Assembly (NCBI GenBank): GCA_030532425.1
Contig: JAUNLD010000022.1
Coordinates: forward strand, 1-40,461
Direction of reading: 5' to 3'
Length of the DNA stretch: 40,461 bases
Source of the DNA: Lautropia sp.
GTDB lineage: Bacteria; Pseudomonadota; Gammaproteobacteria; Burkholderiales; Burkholderiaceae_E
Part shown: piece after piece, positions 17,966 to 26,754 of the stretch
Numbering within the stretch: the first letter of the stretch is position 1
Layout of the letters: every line of letters starts with the position of its first letter
The notes under the pieces: model-generated
Database searches by the model: none
What the model was told of the DNA's origin: nothing
The model's input: the letters and a program-made list of their open reading frames with translations, nothing else
Position numbers and translations under genes: made by a program

Positions 17966-20717
17966 GATGCTCCCACAGCTGCGGCAGCGCCGTCAGGGCG
18001 TGCACCGTGGCGCTGGTGGCGTGCGGGGCCGGGGGGCTGCCGGTGGCCGCCGCCACCTCATGCGCGCCCGCGCCTGTGGCCGTGCCGTTGCCCCCCGCGG
18101 CCGCCGCGCCGCCGCTCTGGCCAGGGGCCGCAGCAGACGGCGGGTTGCCCGGCAGGCTGGCGATGTCCTGCTGGCCCTGATCCAGCAGCTCCGCCAGCGA
18201 CAGCCGGCTGCCACCGGGCAGACCCTTGGTGGTGCTGTCCGCGCCGATGCCGCGCGTGCCCGGGGTGCCACGGACGGGCGAGGGGCCCTGGATGGTGATG
18301 TCGTCGCCTGAAAACCGGGTGGGCCCGTTGCCGGCGCCGTCCGTGACGTTGAAGCTCACCCCATACTTCTGGCTGCCGCCGGTTGCGGCGGCCGGCATCT
18401 CGAAGGGGGCGGAGGTCCAGCTGCCATCGGCACCGGCCTTGATGCCTGTCTGGGTCTTGCCGGCCACGGTGATGTCCAGGGTTGCGTTCGCCTCGGCCTT
18501 GCCGGCCAGGATCACGCCGTCGCGCCGTTCGGCATCGGTGATGATCGGGCTGGCATGCCCGTCGTAGGTGATGCGGGTGGGCTTTTCGACCACGCGGTCG
18601 ATGGTGAACTCATGCCGTGCCTCGGCCTTGTCCGTGCTGCCGGCCACGGTGGCCGTGGCGATCAGGGTGTGCGGGCCACCGGCCTGGGGCTGGATGGCGG
18701 TCAGTCCGGTGTCGATCGACCATTGTCCCTGGGCGTTGGCGGTGCCCCGGGCAATGACGGTGGCGTTGTCGACGGACAGTGCGACGCTGGCACCGGGCTG
18801 CGCCGTTCCCGTGATGGTGATCCGGTCGTCCTCGGTTTCGTTGACGATGTTGTCAGCCGTCAGGGGGCCGGTGATGGTCGTGCCACCCGTGCCTCCTGTA
18901 CCTCCTGTACCGCCCGTGCCTCCGGTATCGGCTGGCGCGCCTTGCAGTGTCAGGTTCTGCTGGACGGGGGTGCTGACGTTGCCGGCCTTGTCCTCGGCGG
19001 TGATGCTCAGCGTGGCCGGTTTCGTGCTGCCGCTCTCGACCGCCGGCAGGTCGGTGTCATGCAGCGTCACTTTCCAGGTCCCATCGGCGGCGGCCGTGGT
19101 GGTGGCGGTCTTGCCGCCTGTGACGGCCACCGTTACCGTTGCGCCGGCTTCGGCGCTGCCGGTGATGTTCACGCCGTCTCTGGCTTCCTGGCTGGTGATG
19201 GTGGTGTCGCCCCCTTCGACCCCGACCCGGGTCACGGCGTTCGGGGCCGTCCTGTCCACCGTGAATTCGCGGGTACCGGTGGCGGTGTTGCCCGCGGGCG
19301 TGGTGCTGGTGGCGCTCAGGGTGTACTTGCCGTCGGCCAGCGTGGCCGGCAGGCTGATGTGGGTGCTCCAGGCGCCACCGGCATCGGTGGTGGCCTGTAC
19401 CGGCAGCTCGGTGACCTGGTTCCTGCTGTTGGTGATCCGCAGCGTCAGCGTGGCGCCGGGTTCGGCCACGCCATCGATCCGGATCGGCGCTGCGGCCTCG
19501 GCCGCATTGACCGTGTCATCGGGGCCGGCAATGTTGCCGATGACGGACTGCCTGCCGGCCGTGTTCATCGTGATCCGGGTGGTGTTTGCCGGGCCACGGT
19601 TGCCGGCGGCGTCCAGCGCCGTTACCGTGACGGTGTATTCACCATCCTTGTCCGGCAGTTCGGCGGCCGCCAGACTGGTGCTCCACCTGCCGTCGGCATC
19701 CACGGCGACCAGACGCGTGGTGTTGCCCACTTTCAGCTCCACCGAGCCGTTGGCTTCCGATGTTCCGGAAAAGGTCACGCCGGCGGCCCGCTCTGCGGCG
19801 GTGATGATGCTGTCGCCCGCCACCGGCGAGATGTCGGCCTGGGCGGGCGGCGTGTTGTCGAAGGTCAGCGTGGTTGCCGGCAGGCTGGCCTGTACCCCGT
19901 TGAGGGTACCCACCACTTCCATGGTGTTGCTGTCGGACAGGCCGCGGGCGGGCAGGGTGCCGGAGCCGGGCTGGGCGGTCTGAAGGTTGACGGACCAGTT
20001 GCCGCTGCTGTCGGCCGTGGTGGCGTAGGTGACATCGGCCCGCTGGTCGGCGTCGGTGTCGATGCGTATCTGCACATCCGTCCCGGCCTCGGCCGTGCCC
20101 GAAATGGTTGGAAAGCGCGTATTGAAGACGTTGCCGGTCCGGACGGCGAGGGCGAGGTTGCCCTGTGCGGTCTGGCCGCCCGAATCACCGCCGCCGCCGC
20201 CACCACCACCCAGTGCCAGGCCCAGCACGGCGGCACCCCCCAGGCTATACAGCAGTGGCCGGGTCGAACCCTCGTCCAGCATCGGCAGGGTGGGCGCCTG
20301 AAAGCCCGGGTCGTACAGCACGAAATCGCCGTCCGGCAGCGCCCCCAGCGGCTGGGTGCCGACATCGGCCAGCACCACGCCGGTGCTGCCCAGCTCGCCG
20401 GCGGCCACCGCATCGGCACTGGCAGATCCATCGTCGACGCTGACTGTGCAGCGGTCAGCGGCGCTGCAGGTGCGGTAGTAGCCTTCCAGAATGATCGTGG
20501 CGACTGCGGTGCCCTGTGCGGCGCCACTGGCAGCCGGAATGCCCTCGATCACCAGGTCGCTGTCGACCCGCAACACGCGCAGCTGCGCGGCATCCACCTC
20601 ATCCCTGTCGAGCCGGAACTGGTGCCCCGGTGCCACCCGTACCCGGTTGTTGCCCGGCCTGAGCTGAAGCTGTTCGATGCTGCCGTCCAGCATGCGCTGG
20701 ATATCGAGTCGTGCCAT
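17961..20717 (-). CDS. BapA-like adhesin with Ig-like repeats, 3' end cut by IS
   Basis: A 918-residue surface or secreted protein. Residues 1-150 resemble the N-terminal prefix of BapA-type biofilm proteins (RVDSDLVIEG, then FVLYDPGF). There follows a hydrophobic patch with a glycine run (LGLALGGGGGGGG, about residue 180) and about six Ig-like repeats of 90-110 residues (about 196-800), each with an ISGTAEAGTDV-type strand and an ADGRWSTSL-type strand. A GGT repeat linker lies between repeats 4 and 5. The C-terminal 110 residues are Ala/Gly/Ser-rich. The stop codon lies in the terminal repeat of the adjacent IS, so the native C-terminus, perhaps including a type I secretion signal, has probably been lost. 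No secretion genes are nearby. Confidence 0.75.
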   Translation of the reverse strand: MARLDIQRMLDGSIEQLQLRPGNNRVRVAPGHQFRLDRDEVDAAQLRVLRVDSDLVIEGIPAASGAAQGTAVATIILEGYYRTCSAADRCTVSVDDGSASADAVAAGELGSTGVVLADVGTQPLGALPDGDFVLYDPGFQAPTLPMLDEGSTRPLLYSLGGAAVLGLALGGGGGGGGDSGGQTAQGNLALAVRTGNVFNTRFPTISGTAEAGTDVQIRIDTDADQRADVTYATTADSSGNWSVNLQTAQPGSGTLPARGLSDSNTMEVVGTLNGVQASLPATTLTFDNTPPAQADISPVAGDSIITAAERAAGVTFSGTSEANGSVELKVGNTTRLVAVDADGRWSTSLAAAELPDKDGEYTVTVTALDAAGNRGPANTTRITMNTAGRQSVIGNIAGPDDTVNAAEAAAPIRIDGVAEPGATLTLRITNSRNQVTELPVQATTDAGGAWSTHISLPATLADGKYTLSATSTTPAGNTATGTREFTVDRTAPNAVTRVGVEGGDTTITSQEARDGVNITGSAEAGATVTVAVTGGKTATTTAAADGTWKVTLHDTDLPAVESGSTKPATLSITAEDKAGNVSTPVQQNLTLQGAPADTGGTGGTGGTGGTGGTTITGPLTADNIVNETEDDRITITGTAQPGASVALSVDNATVIARGTANAQGQWSIDTGLTAIQPQAGGPHTLIATATVAGSTDKAEARHEFTIDRVVEKPTRITYDGHASPIITDAERRDGVILAGKAEANATLDITVAGKTQTGIKAGADGSWTSAPFEMPAAATGGSQKYGVSFNVTDGAGNGPTRFSGDDITIQGPSPVRGTPGTRGIGADSTTKGLPGGSRLSLAELLDQGQQDIASLPGNPPSAAAPGQSGGAAAAGGNGTATGAGAHEVAAATGSPPAPHATSATVHALTALPQLWEHL

Positions 20718-21094
20718 GGTGCCTGGTTCCTGCTGACAAAAATCTGGAGCGAACGGGCCCGGAGCATCTCACGGCACGCGATCGTTCCGGCGAAAGCTCA
20801 CCGGGCGTGCATGACATGCGCCAGAATTGAAAAAAAGGGTCAGGACAAGCGTATCAAAACGGATGCCCTGCTTCCACCGGTTCCGTGCAAGGGGCGTAAC
20901 CGTGTGTGCAGGAAAAGGCTGGCCGGCCGGGCAGTGTTGTTTTCATGATGCATTCGTGCCGGTGCCAGTGCCGCTGTCCTGGGCCGTGACATGCCAGGCA
21001 TGCCGGCACCGGGTCTGCACGCGGTGCCAGGGCCAGCGCGGGGCTGGATATGTTCATGCCAGGGGATGAGCAGGGCCGCTTACAGCATGGCCGG
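20718..21094. other. Intergenic, adhesin upstream region
   Basis: 377 bases without a convincing gene. They hold the 5' region of the adhesin (minus strand), with AGGA about 12 bases before its ATG, and the 3' flank of the YcnI-like gene. A short palindrome CCAGC-N5-GCTGG lies near 21030. I see no clear promoter or terminator. Confidence 0.4.
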
Positions 21095-21553
21095 TTACTG
21101 CAGCTGAATCGTCGGCTGATAGCCCTTGGCTGCCTCGGAGCCATCGAAGGGCACCACGACCTCGTCCTCATAGGTGACCCAGGCCCTGAACTTCATCGGC
21201 TCGACCGCGCTCTTCGGCGTCTTGGCGATGAAGGGAAACGAGATGAACTCGCCGGCCTCCATCCGGCCCTGATAGGTGATGCCGATGATCTGGCCTTCGG
21301 CATTCGTGGTGGTGCTGTATTTCCAGCCCGGTACCGGGTGCACGAACAGCAGCACCGAATCCTTGGGCATCTCCATCTTCACGGCCGTGATGGCCTTGCC
21401 CCGGTTGGTGGGCACGTTCAGCCGGAAGGTATCGCTCTTGCCGGCGATGCTGTCGACGCCATTGGCGAGGTTGCGCACGGTGACGTGGGCCTGGGCCGCC
21501 GTGGCCATCCCCAGGGCAAGTGCGGCGGTGAGGGTGAGTATCCTGATCTTCAT
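21095..21553 (-). CDS. YcnI/DUF1775 family periplasmic copper-binding protein
   Basis: A 152-residue exported protein. The signal peptide (MKIRILTLTAALALGMATA) ends in AQA, leaving a mature N-terminal His (HVTVRNLANG) that in YcnI-type proteins forms the copper site. Further on are ITAVKMEMPKDSVLL, VPGWKYSTTTN and FISFPFIAKTP, all typical of DUF1775. The ATG at 21553 is chosen over the one at 21559 because AAGGA is then eight bases away. Copper partners (PCuAC, CopC/CopD) are not adjacent, so it is an orphan here. Function in copper handling is inferred from the family. Confidence 0.85.
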   Translation of the reverse strand: MKIRILTLTAALALGMATAAQAHVTVRNLANGVDSIAGKSDTFRLNVPTNRGKAITAVKMEMPKDSVLLFVHPVPGWKYSTTTNAEGQIIGITYQGRMEAGEFISFPFIAKTPKSAVEPMKFRAWVTYEDEVVVPFDGSEAAKGYQPTIQLQ

Positions 21554-22128
21554 GAACATGTTCCTTGTCTGAGAGTTCCATCTGAATGGGGGCGGAGCAT
21601 GCCTTGGCAAGCCCTGAACCACCAGGCGCCTGGGGGCGGACATCGTACGGGCAACCATCGGCCGCTGCGGCCGGTCGCGCAGCCCGCAAACCGGTTGCCA
21701 CCCACGCTCCCTGGCAATGGTAGAGCGTATGGCAGGATCTTGCTGGTGGGGCAGGGCTGCGCGGTCTGCTGGGCGTCTGGTTGCCAACCGGCATCGTCGT
21801 CCGCGCAACCGCCCTCACGGCTGGTGCTGCCTGCCTGGCGCCCGTGCCGCTGACAGCTTGAGGCACGCTTCTGTTCACGCCGGTTGTGTGCGTGTGTCCT
21901 GTGTCGTCAAACAGTGTCTTGAGTCAGTGATGTGTTGACGATGGATACCGTGCCGACATGGCGTGGATGTTCCTGCATCATGGTGATACATGGGCAAGAA
22001 AGCGCTGACAAACGATTGATTACATGATCTGACCGAATGCGCCTTGCCAATACAGTATGTCTTGTGCTCGTGATTTAGCATGATCCGACACTTTCATGGA
22101 ATTTCCCTGCAGGAGGAAGCACGAGATC
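21554..22128. other. Intergenic gap between divergent exported-protein genes
   Basis: 575 bases between the YcnI-like gene and the lipoprotein gene. Several open frames overlap here but none has a ribosome site or recognisable content. The part after about 21900 is less GC-rich and probably carries the lipoprotein promoter; I cannot fix a -35/-10 pair. Confidence 0.4.
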
Positions 22129-23925
22129 ATGCTGATAAAAACGACGAAGCCCACCAGCATTCTGAGCGCCACCGCTCTAGCCGTCTTGCTGGCGGCATGC
22201 GGCAGTGGCTCTGATGGCGGTTCGGGGGGCGCGCCGGCCAGTAATCTGGCACCGAAGGATGCAGGCACGACCACGACGACGCCTGCCGGCGGTGCGGGGA
22301 CGGCGGAGAGCAGCGCTTCGGCTGACCCTGCTGCGGGAGCCAGCAGTGCTGCCACCACCAGCCCTATCACCGAAGCCGGCATCAGTACCGAGCTGTTCGA
22401 GAAGATATTCTCCACCCAGACGGCCTATGTGCGTTTTGGACCGCGCGCTTTCCCCATCATCAGCAATTTTGCGGCCACCGAGTTTGGTTATGAACAGCCC
22501 CTGTTCGAGCCGGACCCGACCAAACAGCTGATGCAGCCCGGCGCAAGCTGGCCTGAAGAAGGGGAAGGTCATGGTATCCAGATGCTGGGCTATCAGCAGC
22601 CGGTGGCAGGCACTTTCTATTTCAACGTCTGGGCACAAGGGCAGCCGGGGCAGGCCAAGCCGGATGACAGCATGCGGCAATCCTATGCCGAGATGGCCTA
22701 TGAGCTGCACAATGGCGATGGGGCACGTGACAGGCGCCTGACGCTGGGGACCACGGCCACACTTAACACCGGCCCCTTCACGACCGATGCACAGGGCAAG
22801 GATAGCTATGCCGAAACCAACAGGCTGGCGGCAGCTGCACCGAAGGTGATCCCGCGTGATGGTGTGCTCAACTACAACGAAGCCATCCAGGAATGGAAGG
22901 GAACGGATGGCCATCGCGGCTACATCAAGCTGCACATCCGCCGTGGCGATGCGCCCAACGAGGCAGCGCTGTGCCTGGTGATGGCGTCGTCCTTGCCAGA
23001 TAATCCGGGGTCGACCGAGCGTCCCCTGACCCAGCGTGAGGCCTGTTCCGTCTGGCGTGTGCCCGCCAAGTGGACGGCCGAGACCGAACCCGTTTACATG
23101 GGCATCTACGTCGAGGAGGATTACAGTACCTCCGATCATGCCGTCACCTACAACAACCGGTGGTGGAAGACCAAGCCGCATCAGTATGAGCTGGAGCTGT
23201 TGCAAGGAAGTGCAGGGGGGGCAGCATCCCAGGCCGACAGCGCAGCGGGTGCAGCCGGAGCGGCCGCGGTATCGGCGCAGCCTACCGCGGCGGACACGGC
23301 TGCTGCACAGCAGGAGGCCGGCAAGCCGCAACGCCCGCAACCCGACACGGCGCCTGCCCAGGGGGATACCGCGAAACCGGTGACGCCGGCAGAGGCCCAG
23401 AAGCCGGCACCCTCCACCGAGGCCGAGGCGCAGGCACAGGAGGGTGGCGCAGCGGCACCGGCAGGCGATGCGGCCAAGCCGGGAGCACCGGCTGCGGACG
23501 CTGCCCAGCCCGGTGCAACGGCGCCGGCTGCTGATGCTGCCGCCACGACCCCGGCCGCACCGGCTACAGACGCGCCGGCCGCGGGTGAGGCTCAGCCGGG
23601 TGCCTCGGCCCCGGCAGCAGGTGCGGGCGCCACGACGGCCCCGGCTGCCGATGCCGCCAAACCAGCCGCGGACGCAGCCAGACCGGGCGCCGATGTGAGC
23701 AAGCCGGGTGCTGCTCCCGCGGGTGACGCGGCCACCGCACCGGCCACGGATGCTGCGGCCCAGCCGGGGGCAACGGCACCTGCTGCTGGTGCGGCCAAGC
23801 CGGCTGCCGACGCTGCTCAGCCGGGTGCTGCCGACACCGCCAAGCCGGCGGCCGAGTTGCCGGCCGCCCACACGGCGCCTGCCGAGGACAGCCCGGTGGA
23901 TGCCTCCAACGTCGGCAACAAGTGA
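22129..23925 (+). CDS. Lipoprotein with long Ala/Pro-rich C-terminal tail
   Basis: A 598-residue protein with a lipoprotein signal (ATALAVLLAAC, lipobox LAAC, Cys about residue 24) followed by a Gly/Ser/Ala linker. Residues about 85-355 look folded (ELFEKIFSTQTAYVRFGP, YIKLHIRRGDAPNEA, then YNNRWWKTKPHQYELELL) and match no family I know. From about 360 to the end it is low-complexity, dominated by Ala, Pro, Gly, Asp and Lys, with repeated APAADAA/AKPGA-like units. The ATG at 22129 follows AGGAGG at 22111-22116; an earlier ATG at 22096 lies ahead of that site. Probably outer-membrane anchored with a disordered tail reaching through periplasm or surface. Function unknown. Confidence 0.75.
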   Translation: MLIKTTKPTSILSATALAVLLAACGSGSDGGSGGAPASNLAPKDAGTTTTTPAGGAGTAESSASADPAAGASSAATTSPITEAGISTELFEKIFSTQTAYVRFGPRAFPIISNFAATEFGYEQPLFEPDPTKQLMQPGASWPEEGEGHGIQMLGYQQPVAGTFYFNVWAQGQPGQAKPDDSMRQSYAEMAYELHNGDGARDRRLTLGTTATLNTGPFTTDAQGKDSYAETNRLAAAAPKVIPRDGVLNYNEAIQEWKGTDGHRGYIKLHIRRGDAPNEAALCLVMASSLPDNPGSTERPLTQREACSVWRVPAKWTAETEPVYMGIYVEEDYSTSDHAVTYNNRWWKTKPHQYELELLQGSAGGAASQADSAAGAAGAAAVSAQPTAADTAAAQQEAGKPQRPQPDTAPAQGDTAKPVTPAEAQKPAPSTEAEAQAQEGGAAAPAGDAAKPGAPAADAAQPGATAPAADAAATTPAAPATDAPAAGEAQPGASAPAAGAGATTAPAADAAKPAADAARPGADVSKPGAAPAGDAATAPATDAAAQPGATAPAAGAAKPAADAAQPGAADTAKPAAELPAAHTAPAEDSPVDASNVGNK

Positions 23926-23967
23926 GTGCCATGACGCGGGCGGCCTGACACGGGCTGCCCTACCGGC

Positions 23968-23985
23968 GACGGCTGCGTCTTTTTT
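23968..23985 (+). terminator. Weak possible terminator after the lipoprotein gene
   Basis: A four-base stem GACG/CGTC with a four-base loop runs straight into six T. A better eight-base stem (GGGCGGCC with GGGCTGCC) lies just upstream. Weak, but well placed about 45 bases after the stop. Confidence 0.35.
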
Positions 23986-24116
23986 CTCCATCGCGATTGC
24001 TGTCGTCCAGGTTCAGGGTGGAAAAGGTCGGCCAGTCGTGCCGGACGACACGGCGGTATCCGCGGCAGCGTGCTACGGTGGGATGTCATCCCGTGCGTCG
24101 TTGTGGAGGATCTCTC

Positions 24117-24842
24117 ATGTCGATCGTCAACAAGCTCGGTGCCGCCGGTCTGTGCCTCGGTCTGGGGGCCGGTGTGCTGTTTCCTTCATCGACCTGGGCG
24201 GCAGAGCGCTTGCAACCTGCCCGTGCCGGGGCGCCTGTTGCGGATACTGCGAAGGCGGTGAAACAGGCCGCAAGGCAGGCGCCAGACACCGGACCAGGCA
24301 AGGGGGCGCTGCTCGATGAAGCGGCGGTCCGCACACTGCTGAGTCAGGGGGCTGACCCGGCCGTCAGCCTGCAATCGATCCATCAGCATCAGGGCCGCTA
24401 TGTGCTGCATATGGCCTACGAGGCGAAGCAGCTGCCAGATCCGGCGCCCTACATTGCCGCGGTGGCACGTGCCCTGCTTGGCCAGGCCCAGGTGCTGGCA
24501 CGGCATGGCGTGCCTGTCGAGAATCTCTGGCTGAAGGCTTACGTGCCCGAGATTGTGTACGATGCCCAGGGCAAGGCCAGCGTGGGGCGTGGGCGGCAGC
24601 AGGTGCTGTCGCTGATCGTCTACAGGCAGGACTATGACAACGCCAACTGGGCGCAGCTGACGCCGCCGGTGTTGCTCGACCTGGCCGAGGTTTCATTCAG
24701 CCCGGCGGGGCGTCTGGCAGCCCGCCTGTATTGCCGGCAGCAGGCCGGTGCCGATGCTGCTCAGCTGTTCTGCGCGGCCGTGGCCTCTGGCAGGAAGAAA
24801 GCAGCGATGTCCGCAATGTTCGCGGGCATGGCCAAGCCGTGA
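24117..24842 (+). CDS. Hypothetical exported protein
   Basis: A 241-residue protein starting at an ATG preceded by GGAGG (24104-24108). The N-terminus (GAAGLCLGLGAGVLFPSSTWA) is a signal peptide likely cut after TWA. The mature part contains VSLQSIHQHQGRYVLHMAYE and VLSLIVYRQDYDNANW, with two Cys (in LYCRQ and LFCAA) near the C-terminus that may form a disulfide. I do not recognise a family. It follows the lipoprotein gene by about 190 bases on the same strand. Confidence 0.65.
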   Translation: MSIVNKLGAAGLCLGLGAGVLFPSSTWAAERLQPARAGAPVADTAKAVKQAARQAPDTGPGKGALLDEAAVRTLLSQGADPAVSLQSIHQHQGRYVLHMAYEAKQLPDPAPYIAAVARALLGQAQVLARHGVPVENLWLKAYVPEIVYDAQGKASVGRGRQQVLSLIVYRQDYDNANWAQLTPPVLLDLAEVSFSPAGRLAARLYCRQQAGADAAQLFCAAVASGRKKAAMSAMFAGMAKP

Positions 24843-25060
24843 AGTGGGGGGATGGCCCGGCAGTGAAGCAGGGGCATGGCCCAAGACCATGATGAGGGTG
24901 GGCTCCTGCCGTCAGCAGCTGCACCGGGCATGACCGGGATGGCCCGCCTGTTGGTTTTTGGATGCGTTTCGCGTGCCCTTGGCGGGGCATTCGCGCTGGC
25001 CGGCGTGTTTTTGCGCTATGGTGCTGTCATCGATGGGCTTGATGCTGCAAGGAGCAAAAA

Positions 25061-25402
25061 ATGGCAGGCTGGTTTGAACTCAGCAAAAGCAGTGACGGGC
25101 AGTTCCGTTTCGTTCTGAAGGCCGGCAATGCCGAGACCATCCTGACGAGCGAGCTGTACAAGGAGAAGGCCTCGGCCAACAACGGCATTGCCTCGGTGCA
25201 GGCCAATTGCGGCAACGACAACCGCTATGAGAAGAAGACGGCGGCCAACGGCAAGTTCCACTTCAACCTGAAGGCGGCCAATGGCCAGGTGATCGGCACC
25301 AGCCAGCTCTATGCCACCGAGGCCGACCGCGACAAGGGCATCGCCAGTGTCAGGGCCAACGGCGTCAGTACCGAGGTGAAGGACAAGATCGGATCTGCGT
25401 GA
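25061..25402 (+). CDS. YegP family protein (DUF1508, two repeats)
   Basis: A 113-residue protein made of two tandem copies of the DUF1508 unit: FELSKSSDGQFRFVLKAGNA with TILTSELY, and FHFNLKAANGQVIGTSQLY, each followed by a GIASV(Q/R)AN segment. The domain is common in bacteria and has no firm function. AAGGAG (25049-25054) is a strong ribosome site, and a terminator follows. It looks monocistronic. Confidence 0.92.
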   Translation: MAGWFELSKSSDGQFRFVLKAGNAETILTSELYKEKASANNGIASVQANCGNDNRYEKKTAANGKFHFNLKAANGQVIGTSQLYATEADRDKGIASVRANGVSTEVKDKIGSA

Positions 25403-25411
25403 TCCTGCAGA

Positions 25412-25456
25412 CCATGCGCCAGACCTGTGCAAGGCAGGCGGCGCATGGGAGCTTTT
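25412..25456 (+). terminator. Terminator after the YegP-family gene
   Basis: A perfect nine-base stem (25412-25420 with 25440-25448) and an inner CCTG/CAGG stem are followed by a short T run (25453-25456). It lies between convergent genes and may serve both. Confidence 0.65.
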
Positions 25457-25457
25457 G

Positions 25458-26390
25458 TCATGGCTTGGGCTGCTCGTTGCGCACACCGGCGATGACGTGA
25501 CCGGTGGGGGCGCGGGCGCTGGCGGCCGATTCGCAGTGGCCGGTCTGGTCGTCGAAGAAGAAGTCGGGCTCGAATTCGCGCAGGAACGGGCCTTTTTCCA
25601 GGCCTCCCAGAAACAGCGCCTCGTCCACCTCCACCTGCCAGGCCATCAGGGTGCGGATGGCGCGCTCGTGTGCAGGGGCGCTGCGGGCCGTGACCAGTGC
25701 CGTGCGGATGCGCATGTCGGGGGGCGAGTTCTGGCGCAGCCGATGCAGGGCTTCGAGCAGCGGCTTGAAGGGGCCGGGCGGAAGCGGGGTATTGGCCTTG
25801 TCCACTTCGTGGCTCTGAAAGGCGTTCAGGCCCTGGCTGGCGTAGATGCGCTCGGCCTCGTCGGAAAACAGGACCGAGTCGCCGTCGAAGGCGATGCGCA
25901 CCTCGTCGGGGTGGGAGATCGCCTGTTGCTGAGAATGCGGGTAGACGCGCGCGGCCGGAAAGCCGGCCTCCAGGGCCGCACGCACGTCGTCGGCATTGGC
26001 CGACAGGAACAGGTGTGCGCCCAGCGGCTTGAGGTAGGCATAGGGTGAGCGTCCGCGCGTGAAGACGCCGCGTTCCATTTCGATGCCGTGGTGGGTGGCC
26101 GAGCGGAAGGCACGCATGCCGCTGGTGGGGTCGTTGCGCGAGAGCAGCACCACGTCCACACGCCGTTCGCCGCCCCGGTTGAAGGCCAGCAGCTTTTTCA
26201 CCAGCGGCATGGCCACGCCACCGGGGGCGGGCTGATCGAGCAGCTCCAGCTGGCGCGCCATGTAGGCGTGGTCGTCACCGGCCTCGAAGAGCAGGTTTTC
26301 TTCCTCGAAATCGAGCAGGGCACGTGACGAGATGGCAACGATCAGCTGGCTGGGTGGCGGAGGCATGGTAACGGATAACGGTGGAGTCAT
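25458..26390 (-). CDS. Cytosolic 5'-nucleotidase (NT5C1-type)
   Basis: A protein of 310 residues (302 if the ATG at 26366 is used) of the 5'-nucleotidase I family that dephosphorylates nucleoside monophosphates. Recognised motifs are VAISSRALLDFEEEN at the N-terminus, DVVLLSRNDP, YLKPLGAHLFLSANADDV, RIAFDGDSVLFSDEAER, TALVTARSAPAHERA and DFFFDDQTGH, all in the order of mammalian NT5C1A. It has no signal peptide. Neither start has a clear ribosome site. It is convergent with the YegP-family gene and divergent from the decarboxylase. Substrate preference cannot be read from the sequence. Confidence 0.88.
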   Translation of the reverse strand: MTPPLSVTMPPPPSQLIVAISSRALLDFEEENLLFEAGDDHAYMARQLELLDQPAPGGVAMPLVKKLLAFNRGGERRVDVVLLSRNDPTSGMRAFRSATHHGIEMERGVFTRGRSPYAYLKPLGAHLFLSANADDVRAALEAGFPAARVYPHSQQQAISHPDEVRIAFDGDSVLFSDEAERIYASQGLNAFQSHEVDKANTPLPPGPFKPLLEALHRLRQNSPPDMRIRTALVTARSAPAHERAIRTLMAWQVEVDEALFLGGLEKGPFLREFEPDFFFDDQTGHCESAASARAPTGHVIAGVRNEQPKP

Positions 26391-26754
26391 CGGCGGTGCG
26401 CGCGCCTGCAAGGGGCGGGCGGGCCGGATCGGCCAAGCATGCCCGCCTGTGGCGGCCGGGTCAAGCATGGCCGGCGGAGTGCATCTGCCGTTGTCGCCAG
26501 CAGACGTGACACCTGCTGCCCCAGCGTCTGGCGCAGGGAGACATGGGATTGTGGGGACTGTGGCGACGGGCTGTCTTCTGGCGGGGGCGGCAGGGGGTAT
26601 CATCCGGCGATGAGGTGATTGCGCCCGGACGCGATGTCGCGCAGCCGCCTGTCTTCTGCCACCGCTGGCCGGCACGTGTCCGGGGTGTGTGGCGTGCCCG
26701 CCGATCCGGCCGCTGCCGGTACAGCGCCTTTCCTTCCGACCCGCAGGTTCGTTC
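26391..26754. other. Intergenic gap upstream of the decarboxylase
   Basis: 364 GC-rich bases between divergent genes. Some frames stay open through it but lack start signals and homology. It presumably holds both promoters; I cannot identify a reliable one. Confidence 0.4.

Noticed and set aside
18890-18935. Short tandem repeat as a possible CRISPR array
   Set aside because: It is a 9-base imperfect repeat encoding Gly-Gly-Thr inside the adhesin, with no spacers.
18555-20948. Long plus-strand frame (797 codons) opposite the adhesin
   Set aside because: Antisense shadow of the Ig-repeat gene; Gly/Arg/Val-rich with no start signal.
22177-23991. Long minus-strand frame opposite the lipoprotein gene
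   Set aside because: Antisense shadow. The plus strand has a lipobox and a ribosome site.
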